The position numbers were made by a program, and so were the translations under genes. From Gemmatimonas sp. (lineage in GTDB: Bacteria; Gemmatimonadota; Gemmatimonadetes; Gemmatimonadales; Gemmatimonadaceae): 64,000 bases of DNA. Shown in pieces: positions 37,345 to 45,049 of the stretch (the first letter of the stretch is position 1; each line of letters starts with the position of its first letter). Below the pieces are notes generated by a model. It did not search any database. It saw only the letters and a program-made list of their open reading frames with translations, and had not been told where the DNA came from. The stretch lies in the NCBI GenBank assembly GCA_011390885.1, contig JAABRO010000061.1, forward strand, positions 62,001-126,000, read 5' to 3'.

Positions 37345-37928
37345 CGGGCGACCTTCTTGATGGCCGCGTCGAGCTCGTCGTACGCGTCCTGCGCCATGGC
37401 GCGGAAGCTCGTGGAATACGTGATCTTGCCGTCCGGCCCGATCACGTAGAGGTAGCGCTTGTGGAAGCCGGCCTCGTTGGCGGCGCCGTAGAGCGCGCCG
37501 ACCTTCTTGTCGGTGTCGGCGCCGAGCGCGAACTGGAAGCCGTCGTCCTTGGCCCACGCGATCAGGTCCGCGTCGGTGTCGGTGCTGATGCCGATGAGGC
37601 GCACCTTCTTCCCGTTCAGGAACATCGACTCGTACTTGTCGCGGTAGGTGTGCATCTGCGCCGTGCAGCCGCTGGTGCGCGCCTTCGGGAAGAACGCGAG
37701 CACGACGGTCTCGCCGCGATGCTTGCTGAGCGTGAACGGCTCGGCGGTGCGGCCGTCCTTCGTGACGGTGACGAGCGTGAAGTCGGGGGCCGCCTGGCCC
37801 ACCTGGAGCAGGCCGGCAGGCGCGGCCTGCGCGCGCAGCGACGAGGAGGCGAACGGCGTCGCGACCAACGCGACGGTGAGCGCGGTCATCGCCAGCGTGA
37901 GGCGACGGGCCGAGGAGACGAGCGACAT
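37341..37928 (-). CDS. exported AhpC/TSA (Bcp-type) peroxiredoxin
   Basis: A 195-residue thioredoxin-fold peroxidase. The signal peptide ends ATPFASSSLRAQA. VGQAAPDFTLVTVTKDG starts the domain, and VVLAFFPKARTSGCTAQMHTYRDKY holds the peroxidatic Cys (T-S-G-C). No resolving Cys follows within five residues, unlike E. coli Bcp. ATG 37928 has GGAG about 8 bases upstream. A longer start at 37973 is also plausible, because TATCTT (37980-37985) lies six bases before it. It is co-translated with the kinase gene. Confidence 0.86.
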   Translation of the reverse strand: MSLVSSARRLTLAMTALTVALVATPFASSSLRAQAAPAGLLQVGQAAPDFTLVTVTKDGRTAEPFTLSKHRGETVVLAFFPKARTSGCTAQMHTYRDKYESMFLNGKKVRLIGISTDTDADLIAWAKDDGFQFALGADTDKKVGALYGAANEAGFHKRYLYVIGPDGKITYSTSFRAMAQDAYDELDAAIKKVAR

Positions 37929-38197
37929 GAACGGACTCCGTGTGGACGAGACGGGTGCCGGGAACCGGCGCATCGGGGAAAGATACCCCGACGGATGGAC
38001 GGGTGTTCGATGGGGTGCGGTTCGGCCGGGCGTCCCCGATTCCGGACGCCATGTGCGTGGCCGGGTGGACAACGCTTGGTGACGTGCATCGCGTTTCCCG
38101 GGGAGACCCGGGGGAATCATGCTGGCACGGGTCGTGCGACTCTGTCGGGCAGCGCGCGGAGCAAGCCGCCGCCGAGGCCGACCCCTGGAGGTGCATC

Positions 38198-38818
38198 ATG
38201 CGAGTGACCCCGTTGCAGCAGAAGACCGTGTCCGTGATCGCCGTTGTCGGCAGCCTGATCCTGCTCGGCGCGTGCGGCGGTGGCACCGACAAGGCGCTCG
38301 ACGACGCGCTGCGGGCCGACCTGTCGATGGCGTCGTCGGCGCCGTCCATGCGCGCCGGCTACGTGAGCCCGATGGAGCTGGGGTATCCGCCCCCGGGGTA
38401 CGCGTATCCGCAGGCGTACGGGCAGGGGTATCCCCAGCCGTATCCGCCGGGGTATCCGCAGCCGTACCCGCAGGCGGGGTACCCGCAGCCGTATCCGCAG
38501 GCGGGCTATCCGGCCCCGTACCCGTACCCGCAGCCGGTGGCATACCCGGCACCGGCGCCGCAGCGTGCGCCGCAGCAGGTGGTGTATCGCACGTCGGGAA
38601 GCGGCTCCGGCAGCGGCTCGGGGAGCGGCGGTGTGGTCACGGAGAACAACACCAAGCGCGGCGCGATCCTCGGCGGCGCCACGGGCGCGGCGGTGGGCAT
38701 CATGACCAGCCGCGACAAGGTGAAGGGCGGCGCGGTGGGCGCGATCACTGGTGCGGTGCTGGGGGGCGTGGTGGGCTCGCAGATCTACACGCAGCCGCGC
38801 AGCCAGCGTCGCAACTGA
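38198..38818 (+). CDS. Pro/Tyr-rich lipoprotein with glycine zipper
   Basis: A 206-residue exported protein. GGAGG sits 6 bases before the ATG, a strong ribosome site. After lipobox LLGAC, residues ~60-115 are a degenerate repeat of GYPQPYPQ-type units (for example GYPQPYPQAGYPAPYPYPQP), then a Ser/Gly linker and a glycine-zipper domain (RGAILGGATGAAVGI ... GAITGAVLGGVVGSQI). Such lipoproteins insert in the outer membrane; the role is unknown. A terminator hairpin follows. Confidence 0.78.
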   Translation: MRVTPLQQKTVSVIAVVGSLILLGACGGGTDKALDDALRADLSMASSAPSMRAGYVSPMELGYPPPGYAYPQAYGQGYPQPYPPGYPQPYPQAGYPQPYPQAGYPAPYPYPQPVAYPAPAPQRAPQQVVYRTSGSGSGSGSGSGGVVTENNTKRGAILGGATGAAVGIMTSRDKVKGGAVGAITGAVLGGVVGSQIYTQPRSQRRN

Positions 38819-38842
38819 GTCGGTCGAAGAGGATGGTTGGAG

Positions 38843-38870
38843 CGGCGCGCGGCCTCGGGGTCGCGCGCCG
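38843..38870. terminator. hairpin between convergent genes
   Basis: CGGCGCGCG (38843-38851) and CGCGCGCCG (38862-38870) form a perfect 9-bp stem with a 10-base loop, between the lipoprotein stop and the opposing permease stop. Confidence 0.6.
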
Positions 38871-38877
38871 TCGTCGT

Positions 38878-39510
38878 TCAGGTCGGCTGTGGTGACGACG
38901 GGCGCACCGTGCGCGACCACGCCACGTGGCCGCGGACCGCGAGCACCACGAACACCGCGTACAGCAGCGCCGTGAGATACAGCTGCTTGTACGCGAAGAG
39001 GCCCACGTACACCACGTCGAGCACGATCCAGCACAGCCAGTTCTCGAGGCGCTTGCGCGCGGCGAGCCACTGGGTGACGAGGCTGCCCGCCACCAGCGCC
39101 GAGTCGAGCCACGGAAGGGAGGTGCCGGGGATGCGCGTCGTGATGAGTGCCATCATGATCCACGCGAGCAGCGCGACGGCTGCCGCGAGTGCGGCCTCGC
39201 GTGGCGGTGTGCGCGTGACGGGGAGCGAACGGTCGGCCGAAGAGGCATCGCCGCGCGTCCAGCGCCACCAGCCGTAGGCCGACAGCCCCACGTACACCAC
39301 CTGCAGGCCGGCGTCGGAATACAGGCCGGCACGCGTGAAGAGCACGGCGTAGAGCGCCACGTTCACGATGCCCACGGGCCACGCGGCGATGTGCTGGCGT
39401 GTCATGAGCCACACCGCGATCACACCGAACACGAAGCCCACGAGTTCGAGGGCGGAGCTGCCCATGGGGGCGAGTGCGGCGTCGAGCGCCTGCCACAAGT
39501 CGAGCACCAT
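38878..39510 (-). CDS. PnuC/PnuT-family vitamin transporter, probably thiamin
   Basis: A 210-residue membrane protein with about seven helices. ALELVGFVFGVIAVWLMTRQHIAAWPVGIVNVALYAVLF and YGWWRWTRG (WWxW) are PnuC-family signatures; WLARKRLENWLCWIVLDVVYVGLFAYK follows. PnuC carries nicotinamide riboside, but the homologue PnuT carries thiamin, and the divergent neighbour is a TPP-riboswitch-controlled TonB receptor, so PnuT is favoured. TATGCT (39519-39524) lies 8 bases before the ATG. No riboswitch is seen on this strand. Confidence 0.82.
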   Translation of the reverse strand: MVLDLWQALDAALAPMGSSALELVGFVFGVIAVWLMTRQHIAAWPVGIVNVALYAVLFTRAGLYSDAGLQVVYVGLSAYGWWRWTRGDASSADRSLPVTRTPPREAALAAAVALLAWIMMALITTRIPGTSLPWLDSALVAGSLVTQWLAARKRLENWLCWIVLDVVYVGLFAYKQLYLTALLYAVFVVLAVRGHVAWSRTVRPSSPQPT

Positions 39511-39609
39511 GAGCGGGAAGCATAGCGGGCGTGCGCGCCGGGCGCGTGCTCGACGCGTACCACCGCGACGGCATTGCGCGGACGCGCGCCCCCCGACTAC
39601 GGTTCCCGC

Positions 39610-39694
39610 ACGACCGGGGTGTCCGCGCCACTTGGGGCGCGGGCTGAGAGAGACCCGTAGAACCTGATCCGGTTCATACCGGCGTAGGGAGTCC
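39610..39694 (+). promoter_or_regulatory. TPP riboswitch (THI element)
   Basis: The conserved core is present in order: CGGGGTG, a GCGCC/GGCGC stem (P3), GGGCTGAGA...ACCC (P2/J), GAACCTGATC, CCGGT-tcat-ACCGG (P4/P5) and GCGTAGGGAGTC. The Shine-Dalgarno AGGGAG (39686-39691) for ATG 39698 lies inside the 3' core, so bound thiamin diphosphate should block translation of the TonB receptor gene. This matches the classical element closely. Confidence 0.93.
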
Positions 39695-39697
39695 TGC

Positions 39698-41839
39698 ATG
39701 CCTTCGTTGCTTCGGACGCGCCACGGGCGCGTTCCCGCCGCGCGCGTGTCCAATCGCGCGCCGTTCCTCGCATTCGTCGTCGCGCTCGGCGCGGCCACTG
39801 TGTCCCCCTCGGCGCTGCGCGCCCAGGTCACACGCGATTCGTCGCGCACCGATTCCACCCGCACGCTCGAGGGCGTGCTCGTGCAGGCGCTGCGCGCCGG
39901 CGACGACGCGCCCGTCACGCGCAGCACGATCTCGCGGGCCACGATCACGCGCCGCAACTACGCGCAGGATGTGCCGCTGCTGCTGCAGGGTGCCGTGCCG
40001 TCGCTCATCGGGTACACCGAGACCGGTGCGCCGTGGGGATACAGCTACCTGCGCCTGCGCGGTATGGACCAGACGCGTCTCAACCTGTCGATCGACGGCA
40101 TCCCGCTCAACGACCCCGAAGACCAGGTGTTCTATTTCGCCAACTTCGTGGACCTGCTGTCGGGTGTGCAGAGCGTGGATGTGCAGCGCGGCGCCGGCAC
40201 CACGGGCGCGGGCACGGCGGCGTTTGCGGGCTCGGTGAACTTCGAGACGCGTCCGATCGCGGCCATGCCGCGCGCGGCGGCGGCGGAGGTGCAGGCGGGC
40301 TCGTTCAACTCGCAGCGCCTGATGCTCGAAGGGAGCACCGGGCTCACGCCGCGCGGCTTCGCGGCGTACGCGCGCCTCTCCGGTGTGCGCACCGACGGAT
40401 TCCGGTACAACGCCGGTGTGCTCTCCGGATCGGGACTGCTGAGCGCCGGATGGTTCGGCGAGCGGCAGTCGGTGAAGCTGCTTGCGCTGGGCGGATTGCT
40501 GCGCGACACGCTCGCGTATCTCGCCGTGCCGGTGGAGGAGCTGCGTGTGGACCGACGGATCAACCCCATCGGCCCCGATGAGCAGGATCGCTTCGGCCAG
40601 CGACTGCTCGGCCTCACGTACACCCGTGAAGCGCTCAGCGGCGCGCGCTTCGCGACCACGCTCTACCGCATGTCGGCGAGCGGCAGCTACGACGTGCGCA
40701 TCGATCCCGATCCGGTGACGGGGCTCTGGAACTTCCACCTCGATCACACCTGGTACGGGCTCACGAGCGCCGTGACGCACGACGTGGGCGCGTGGCGGCT
40801 GAACGCCGGTGTGAACGCCAACACGTACGCACGCGATCACTACGCCTGGGTGGACGGCACGCGCGGCACGCCGGGGGCCGAGGCGCTCTACTTCAACACG
40901 GGACACAAGCAGGACGCGGCGGCGTTCGGCAAGGTGGCGTATCGCACGGGTGACGTCACGCTGTTCGGTGATGTGCAGGGGCGTGTGGCGCGTTTCCGCT
41001 ACGAGCCCACCGAGGGATCGGGCGTGCCGGAGGAGAGCGTGACGTGGGCGTTCCTCAATCCGCGCGTGGGGCTCACGTGGCAGGCGTCCGCGCCGCTGAG
41101 CGTGCGTGCCTCACTGGGGCGCACCACGCGTGAACCCGCGCGCAGCGACATGTTCGGTGGCGCCGACGACCTCGACGCCACGCAGTACGCGGCCATCGGC
41201 GACTTCCGCAACGTGCAGCCCGAGCAGGTCACCAATCTCGAGGTCGGTGCCAAGTACAAGGGCACGCGTGGCGCGCTCGACGTCAACGTGTTCGCGATGG
41301 AGTTCCGCAACGAAATCGCACCCATCGGCGTGCTCACGCCGCTTGGCTCGGCGCTGCGTCGCAACGTGGGCGAGAGCTACCGGCGCGGTGTGGAACTGGA
41401 CGGCCACGTGCGGGTGACGCCGCGCCTCACGGTGGGCGGCAATGCGGCGTGGCTGCATGCGCGCATCGCGTCGTTCACCGACGAGACGGGTGCGCAACCG
41501 GTGACGTATCGCGACGTGCCGCCGCTGCTGTCACCGGCGTGGCTGAGCGCGCAGCGCGTGGAGTGGGCGGCCACCGATTGGCTCGACCTCGGCTTCGAGG
41601 GGCGGTACCAGGGGCAGAGCTTCCTGCGCAACGATGGCAACCGCAGCACGGTGCTCCCCGACTTCTACGTGGCCGACGCGACGGCGCGTGTGCGGTTGCC
41701 GCGCGTGGAGCTCACGGTGCGCGGGGCGAACCTGGGGAACAGCCAGCGGTTCGCGAGCGGGTATGCCGTGGAGGGGGTGCCGTACTACTACGTGCTGCCG
41801 CCGCGGAGCGTGTTCGTGACGGCGCGGGTGGGGCGGTAG
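39698..41839 (+). CDS. TonB-dependent outer-membrane receptor, probably for thiamin
   Basis: A 713-residue receptor. A signal near residues 25-43 precedes a plug domain (AQDVPLLLQGAVPSLIGYTETG, IRGMDQTRLNLSIDGIPLND-type block, VQSVDVQRGAGTTGAGTAAFAGSVNF). The rest is a 22-strand barrel ending VPYYYVLPPRSVFVTARVGR. Plug motifs are typical of vitamin and siderophore receptors. Control by a TPP riboswitch and the divergent PnuT-like gene indicate uptake of thiamin or its phosphates, as with the Omr1/PnuT pair of Bacteroidetes. The substrate is inferred from regulation. Confidence 0.9.
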   Translation: MPSLLRTRHGRVPAARVSNRAPFLAFVVALGAATVSPSALRAQVTRDSSRTDSTRTLEGVLVQALRAGDDAPVTRSTISRATITRRNYAQDVPLLLQGAVPSLIGYTETGAPWGYSYLRLRGMDQTRLNLSIDGIPLNDPEDQVFYFANFVDLLSGVQSVDVQRGAGTTGAGTAAFAGSVNFETRPIAAMPRAAAAEVQAGSFNSQRLMLEGSTGLTPRGFAAYARLSGVRTDGFRYNAGVLSGSGLLSAGWFGERQSVKLLALGGLLRDTLAYLAVPVEELRVDRRINPIGPDEQDRFGQRLLGLTYTREALSGARFATTLYRMSASGSYDVRIDPDPVTGLWNFHLDHTWYGLTSAVTHDVGAWRLNAGVNANTYARDHYAWVDGTRGTPGAEALYFNTGHKQDAAAFGKVAYRTGDVTLFGDVQGRVARFRYEPTEGSGVPEESVTWAFLNPRVGLTWQASAPLSVRASLGRTTREPARSDMFGGADDLDATQYAAIGDFRNVQPEQVTNLEVGAKYKGTRGALDVNVFAMEFRNEIAPIGVLTPLGSALRRNVGESYRRGVELDGHVRVTPRLTVGGNAAWLHARIASFTDETGAQPVTYRDVPPLLSPAWLSAQRVEWAATDWLDLGFEGRYQGQSFLRNDGNRSTVLPDFYVADATARVRLPRVELTVRGANLGNSQRFASGYAVEGVPYYYVLPPRSVFVTARVGR

Positions 41840-41894
41840 CCTCGGCGCACGACCGCGTCATCCCGGAGGTCGCTGACGCGATGACCAGTGCAAA

Positions 41895-41914
41895 CTAGAC
41901 TTAGCTAAGGCTAG
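41895..41914 (+). promoter_or_regulatory. near-palindrome upstream of toxin-antitoxin pair 2
   Basis: CTAGACTTAGCTAAGGCTAG has a perfect 10-bp core (CTTAGCTAAG) and flanking CTAG boxes, with one mismatched pair. It shares the ACTTAG element with the operator of pair 1. It lies 63 bp before the antitoxin ATG, so it is a likely operator. Confidence 0.5.
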
Positions 41915-41977
41915 GATTGGGGCTCCGTCCCCGACCCCGCTCTCGCGAAATGCCTCGTCACTCCAGGGCGTCCGTAC

Positions 41978-42277
41978 ATGACCACCGTCAATACGCACGA
42001 AGCCAAGACGCAGCTCTCCCGTCTCCTCGAGCGCGTCGAGGCGGGGGAGGAGGTGATCATCGCCCGTGCTGGCAAGCCGGTGGCGGTGCTGTCTCGGTAT
42101 GTCGCGCAGCGCGCGCCGATCGCGCCACCCGGAGCGATGGCCGGTGTGGGGTGGATGGCGGACGACTTCGACGCGCCGGTCGAGGAGCTGTTCGACGCGC
42201 TCAGGGAGGCGGAGGTCCCCAACTCGGTGCGGCGCGGCGGCGCCATCTCGCCGTCGCGCAAGGGAGGGCGCCGGTGA
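41978..42277 (+). CDS. Phd/YefM-family antitoxin
   Basis: A 99-residue antitoxin. NTHEAKTQLSRLLERVEAGEEVIIARAGKPVAVLSRY is a textbook Phd/YefM DNA-binding domain. The tail (GVGWMADDFDAPVEELFDAL) is the acidic toxin-binding segment. The stop overlaps the toxin GTG as GTGA, a stoichiometric coupling. A near-palindrome at 41895 is the likely operator. It differs from pair 1 in sequence but has the same order. Confidence 0.9.
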   Translation: MTTVNTHEAKTQLSRLLERVEAGEEVIIARAGKPVAVLSRYVAQRAPIAPPGAMAGVGWMADDFDAPVEELFDALREAEVPNSVRRGGAISPSRKGGRR

Positions 42278-42663
42278 CGCTCCTGCTCGACACGCACGTC
42301 GTCTTCCGGTGGCTCGTGGAGCCGGCGCGGGTGAGCGACGCCGTGCGCTCGCTGATCGCGTCCGCCCCCGATGCCGTGCTCGTCAGTCACGTGTCGCTGT
42401 GTGAACTTGCCGTGAAGCGCACGACGGGCAAGTTGCGACTGGACGTCGCCCGATTCGCCGAGCAGGTGACAGCGACCGGCTTCGAGTGGCTACCGATCTC
42501 GCGTGAGCACATCCTTGCCTGCGACGCGCTCGCAACACGTCCGGATCACCGCGATCCGTTCGATCGCCTCCTCGTGGCGCAGGCCGACGTGGAACGGGCG
42601 CGCTTCGTGACCGCGGACCACGCGCTCGCCGCGTACGGCGAGCGCGTGATGGTGGTGGCGTAG
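42274..42663 (+). CDS. PIN-domain toxin (VapC type)
   Basis: A 129-residue predicted endoribonuclease. The acidic quartet is visible in LLLDTHVVFRWL, SHVSLCELAVKRTTGKL and HRDPFDRLLVAQ. The GTG start is fixed by the GTGA overlap with the antitoxin stop. It shares the HRDPFDR(L/M)L block with the pair 1 toxin, so both belong to one PIN subgroup (PF01850-like), distinct from the toxins at 44052 and 44620. Confidence 0.9.
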   Translation: MTLLLDTHVVFRWLVEPARVSDAVRSLIASAPDAVLVSHVSLCELAVKRTTGKLRLDVARFAEQVTATGFEWLPISREHILACDALATRPDHRDPFDRLLVAQADVERARFVTADHALAAYGERVMVVA

Positions 42664-42699
42664 CGCGCGGCACAACGGTCAGCGCGCCACCGCGTGCGA

Positions 42700-43590
42700 T
42701 CAGCGCACGACCACCAGCGCTGCCGGCAGCACGTCAATCGTTGCGAGGTGGCAGTCGAGCGCGTGCCGCTCGCCGTCCAGTTCACACGCCGCGTGCCCGT
42801 CCGTCTCCACGAGGCCGTCCGCTACCCGCTGGCAGGTGACGCCGGGCAGGTCGACGTGCTTCCCGAACGGCGCCGCCGCGAACAGTCGCGCGCGTTGCCG
42901 GGCGCTCGCATCGCGCACGAGGACCAGATCGAGCCGCCCGTCATCGAGCCCAGCGGCCGGCGCGATCCGGAACGACCCGCCGAACCACTGCCCGTTCGCG
43001 ATCACCACGAGCAGCCAGCGTGCGCGTTCGTCGAGCGCACCGGGCGCCACGCGCACCCGCGCCTCCACACCGCCGAAGCGGAACAGCTCGGCCAGCGCCG
43101 CCGCGATGTACAGCGCATCGCCGCGCAGCCAGCGTGCGCGCGTCATGCGCTCCAGCACCGCCACGTCGAAGCCGAAGCCGGCGGCGTTCACGAACGGCCG
43201 TCCGCCCAGTCGCCCCACATCCACTCGGCGCGTCTCGCCCAGCGCGATGCGCTCGGCCATCGCGGCGTAGTCGTGCACGGGCGCACCAAGCGACTTGGCG
43301 AAGTCGTTGCCGGTGCCGGCGGCGAGGATGCCAAGTGGCGTGTCTGCTCCCGCGGTCGCCAGGGCGCCACCCACGCGAGACACCGTGCCGTCGCCGCCCA
43401 GCACCACGAGCGCGCGCACGCCGTCGTGTGCGGCCTCGAGCGCGAGGCGGGCCTCGTCGCCGCTCCGCTCGGTGCGGACCACGTCGATCGGGCCGACCCG
43501 GGCAAGGGCGCGGGTCGCCGCGTCGAGGCGGCGGAGGGCTCGGCCGCGTCCGGCGGCGGGGTTCACGAGCAGGCGAATGGGGGCGGGCAT
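42700..43590 (-). CDS. diacylglycerol/lipid kinase (YegS/LCB5 family)
   Basis: A 296-residue cytosolic kinase. RLLVNPAAGRGRALRRL starts the nucleotide-binding domain, VVLGGDGTVSRVGGAL is the signature GGDGT loop and GILAAGTGNDFAKSLG the GTGND block. FVNAAGFGFDVAVLERM and NGQWFGGSFRIAPAAGLDDGRLDLVLV define the beta-sandwich lipid-binding half. It should phosphorylate diacylglycerol or a similar lipid. ATG 43590 is the family start. It sits between toxin-antitoxin pairs without apparent link. Confidence 0.92.
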   Translation of the reverse strand: MPAPIRLLVNPAAGRGRALRRLDAATRALARVGPIDVVRTERSGDEARLALEAAHDGVRALVVLGGDGTVSRVGGALATAGADTPLGILAAGTGNDFAKSLGAPVHDYAAMAERIALGETRRVDVGRLGGRPFVNAAGFGFDVAVLERMTRARWLRGDALYIAAALAELFRFGGVEARVRVAPGALDERARWLLVVIANGQWFGGSFRIAPAAGLDDGRLDLVLVRDASARQRARLFAAAPFGKHVDLPGVTCQRVADGLVETDGHAACELDGERHALDCHLATIDVLPAALVVVR

Positions 43591-43724
43591 GGAGTTTGGT
43601 GGGGCAGGACGGCCTAGTCGCGTGGCGCGCGGAACGTCGGTGCGGGAGACGCTCGGCGCAATGCGGATGGTGCGCGCGCGATTTCGCTGACGGTGATCCG
43701 GCCTGATGACGCTACACTGGCCGG

Positions 43725-43778
43725 ATGGCACTTCCGTCGGTCTCGGTTGGAGCGGAGACCGTTGACTCATTGCAATGA
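43725..43778 (+). other. possible 17-codon leaderless frame
   Basis: TACACT (43713-43718) and a six-base spacer precede ATG 43725, which opens MALPSVSVGAETVDSLQ and stops inside the operator of pair 3. The geometry copies the leaderless genes, but nothing else supports translation. Confidence 0.2.
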
Positions 43779-43797
43779 GTAAGATAAACTCATGTTC
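43762..43797 (+). promoter_or_regulatory. promoter with embedded operator, toxin-antitoxin pair 3
   Basis: TTGACT (43762-43767), 17-bp spacer, TAAACT (43785-43790) is an excellent sigma-70-type promoter. A perfect 16-bp palindrome ACTCATTGCAATGAGT (43765-43780) overlaps the -35 and spacer, and a third ACTCAT half-site covers 43788-43793. ATG 43798 is seven bases after the -10 element. Confidence 0.75.
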
Positions 43798-44055
43798 ATG
43801 ACACAGCGCCTGCAGGTCCTTTTGGACGACTCCGAGTTCGACGAGATCCGTCGCATCGCCCAGCGCCACCACATGACGGTGGCGGAGTGGGTGCGTCAGG
43901 CGCTGCGCGCGGCGCGCCGAGACGAGCCGAGTGCGGAGCCGCAGCGCAAGCTGCTGGTGCTGCGGGAGGCGGCGCGCCATGCGTACCCCACGGCGAGCAT
44001 CGAGCAGATGCTGGACGAGATCGAGGGCGGGCGCTTCGCGGGCGAGGGCTCGTGA
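43798..44055 (+). CDS. ribbon-helix-helix antitoxin
   Basis: An 85-residue antitoxin. RLQVLLDDSEFDEIRRIAQRHHMTVAEWVRQALRAARR is a ribbon-helix-helix (CopG/Arc-like) DNA-binding domain, a different class from the Phd antitoxins nearby. The C-terminal half (LREAARHAYPTASIEQMLDEIEGG) should bind the toxin. ATG 43798 is preferred over ATG 43792 because it is seven bases after the -10 element. The stop overlaps the toxin GTG (GTGA). Confidence 0.86.
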   Translation: MTQRLQVLLDDSEFDEIRRIAQRHHMTVAEWVRQALRAARRDEPSAEPQRKLLVLREAARHAYPTASIEQMLDEIEGGRFAGEGS

Positions 44056-44447
44056 TCTTCATCGACTCCAACATCCCGATGTATCTGGTTGGGGCGCCGC
44101 ACCCGAACCGGGACGCGGCGCACGCCGCGCTGGAGCAGGTCATCCGGCGCGGCGAGCGAGTGGTCACGAGCGCGGAAGTGCTGCAGGAGATCCTGCACCG
44201 TTACGCGCGCATCGAGCGGCTCGATGCGATCCAGGCAGCGCTCGATGTGCTGCTCGGCCTGGCGGACGAGGTCTTTCCCATCGAGGCGGACGACGTGCAC
44301 CGGGCGCACGCGGTGCTGCGCGGTCATCGCGGGCTGTCGGCGCGTGACGCGCTGCACGTGGCCGTGATGCAGCGCCGCGAGGTGCCGCGCATTCTGAGCT
44401 TCGATCGCGGGTTCGACGTGGTGGCGACGATCGAGCGGGTGGGGTGA
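44052..44447 (+). CDS. PIN-domain toxin
   Basis: A 131-residue PIN protein. VIFIDSNIPMYLVGAPHP (first Asp), TSAEVLQEILHRYARIERL (Glu) and GLSARDALHVAVMQRREV (Asp) give the active site; FDRGFDVV completes the fold. The SARDALHVAVM block places it in a subgroup distinct from the other toxins here. GTG start is fixed by the GTGA overlap with the antitoxin. Confidence 0.88.
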   Translation: MIFIDSNIPMYLVGAPHPNRDAAHAALEQVIRRGERVVTSAEVLQEILHRYARIERLDAIQAALDVLLGLADEVFPIEADDVHRAHAVLRGHRGLSARDALHVAVMQRREVPRILSFDRGFDVVATIERVG

Positions 44448-44463
44448 TGGTGCGCCGGTCTGA

Positions 44464-44610
44464 AGGCGTCGTGTCCGGGCCAAGCATCACCTGGCGCGAC
44501 TGCAGGCGGAGGCAAGACGCTCCGCCGCGGCCGAGCCGGGGCTCAGCGACATCGAAGACGAGGTCCGGGCGACACGGCGCGTTCGTCGCGCCCGCGAGTC
44601 ATCCGAATAG
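44464..44610 (+). pseudogene. decayed antitoxin remnant before a PIN gene
   Basis: An open frame of 48 codons reads KHHLARLQAEARRSAAAEPG then LSDIEDEVRATRRVRRARES and stops 9 bp before the PIN gene at 44620. The composition and position are those of the C-terminal half of an antitoxin, but the frame has a TGA just upstream (44461) and no ATG, GTG or TTG inside it. It is probably truncated, unless a CTG (44491) is used. Confidence 0.5.
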
Positions 44611-44619
44611 CGCACGACG

Positions 44620-45027
44620 GTGCGCCTCGTCCTCGACACCAACGTGATCGTGTCGGCGCTGCTTTCGGGTGGCGGTACGGCGGACATGGCGGTGCAACTC
44701 GTCCTGCAAGGGGCGGCAACGCTGCTCGCGGATTCACGCATCCTTGCGGTGTACGACGAAGTCACCGCGCGTCCACGCTTCAGGTTTGCAGAATCGGAGC
44801 GGCGCGTCTTCGTGGATACGCTGGCCACGATTGCCGAACCGGTTGTGGCGAGGCCACTTCGGGTGGCGCTCCCCGACGAAGACGACCGCATGTTCATGGA
44901 GGCCGTGCTGGCGGGCGGGGCCGACGCCATCGTGACCGGAAACGTGCGTCACTTCGTTCCGCGCCGCGGCACGCTCGGGATCCTCGTGCTCACGCCGCGC
45001 GAGTTCGTGGACCTGATGCGCGGATGA
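44620..45027 (+). CDS. PIN-family toxin component, apparently orphaned
   Basis: A 135-residue protein of the 'putative toxin-antitoxin system toxin component, PIN family' type. MRLVLDTNVIVSALLSGGGTA (first Asp), SRILAVYDEVTARPRF (Glu) and LPDEDDRMFMEAVLAGGADAIVTGNVRHF (acidic cluster) are all intact. GTG 44620 is 9 bp after the decayed antitoxin frame. Without a working antitoxin it may be inactive, chromosomally tolerated, or controlled by a non-cognate partner. Confidence 0.87.
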   Translation: MRLVLDTNVIVSALLSGGGTADMAVQLVLQGAATLLADSRILAVYDEVTARPRFRFAESERRVFVDTLATIAEPVVARPLRVALPDEDDRMFMEAVLAGGADAIVTGNVRHFVPRRGTLGILVLTPREFVDLMRG

Positions 45028-45049
45028 TGCGGAGGCAGGGGTTTGCTTC

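Noticed and set aside
35854-38349. Glycerate kinase extended to ~830 residues from an upstream ATG
   Set aside because: The extension would run antisense-like through the peroxiredoxin gene in another frame and is not family-like; CTG 37344 fits the family start.
38400-38540. Pro/Tyr codon repeats as a separate DNA repeat element
   Set aside because: They are in frame within the lipoprotein gene and encode its GYPQPYPQ tract.
43738-43761. Hairpin CGGTCTC...GAGACCG as terminator
   Set aside because: It lies immediately upstream of the -35 of pair 3, far from any upstream stop on that strand, and has no U-tract.
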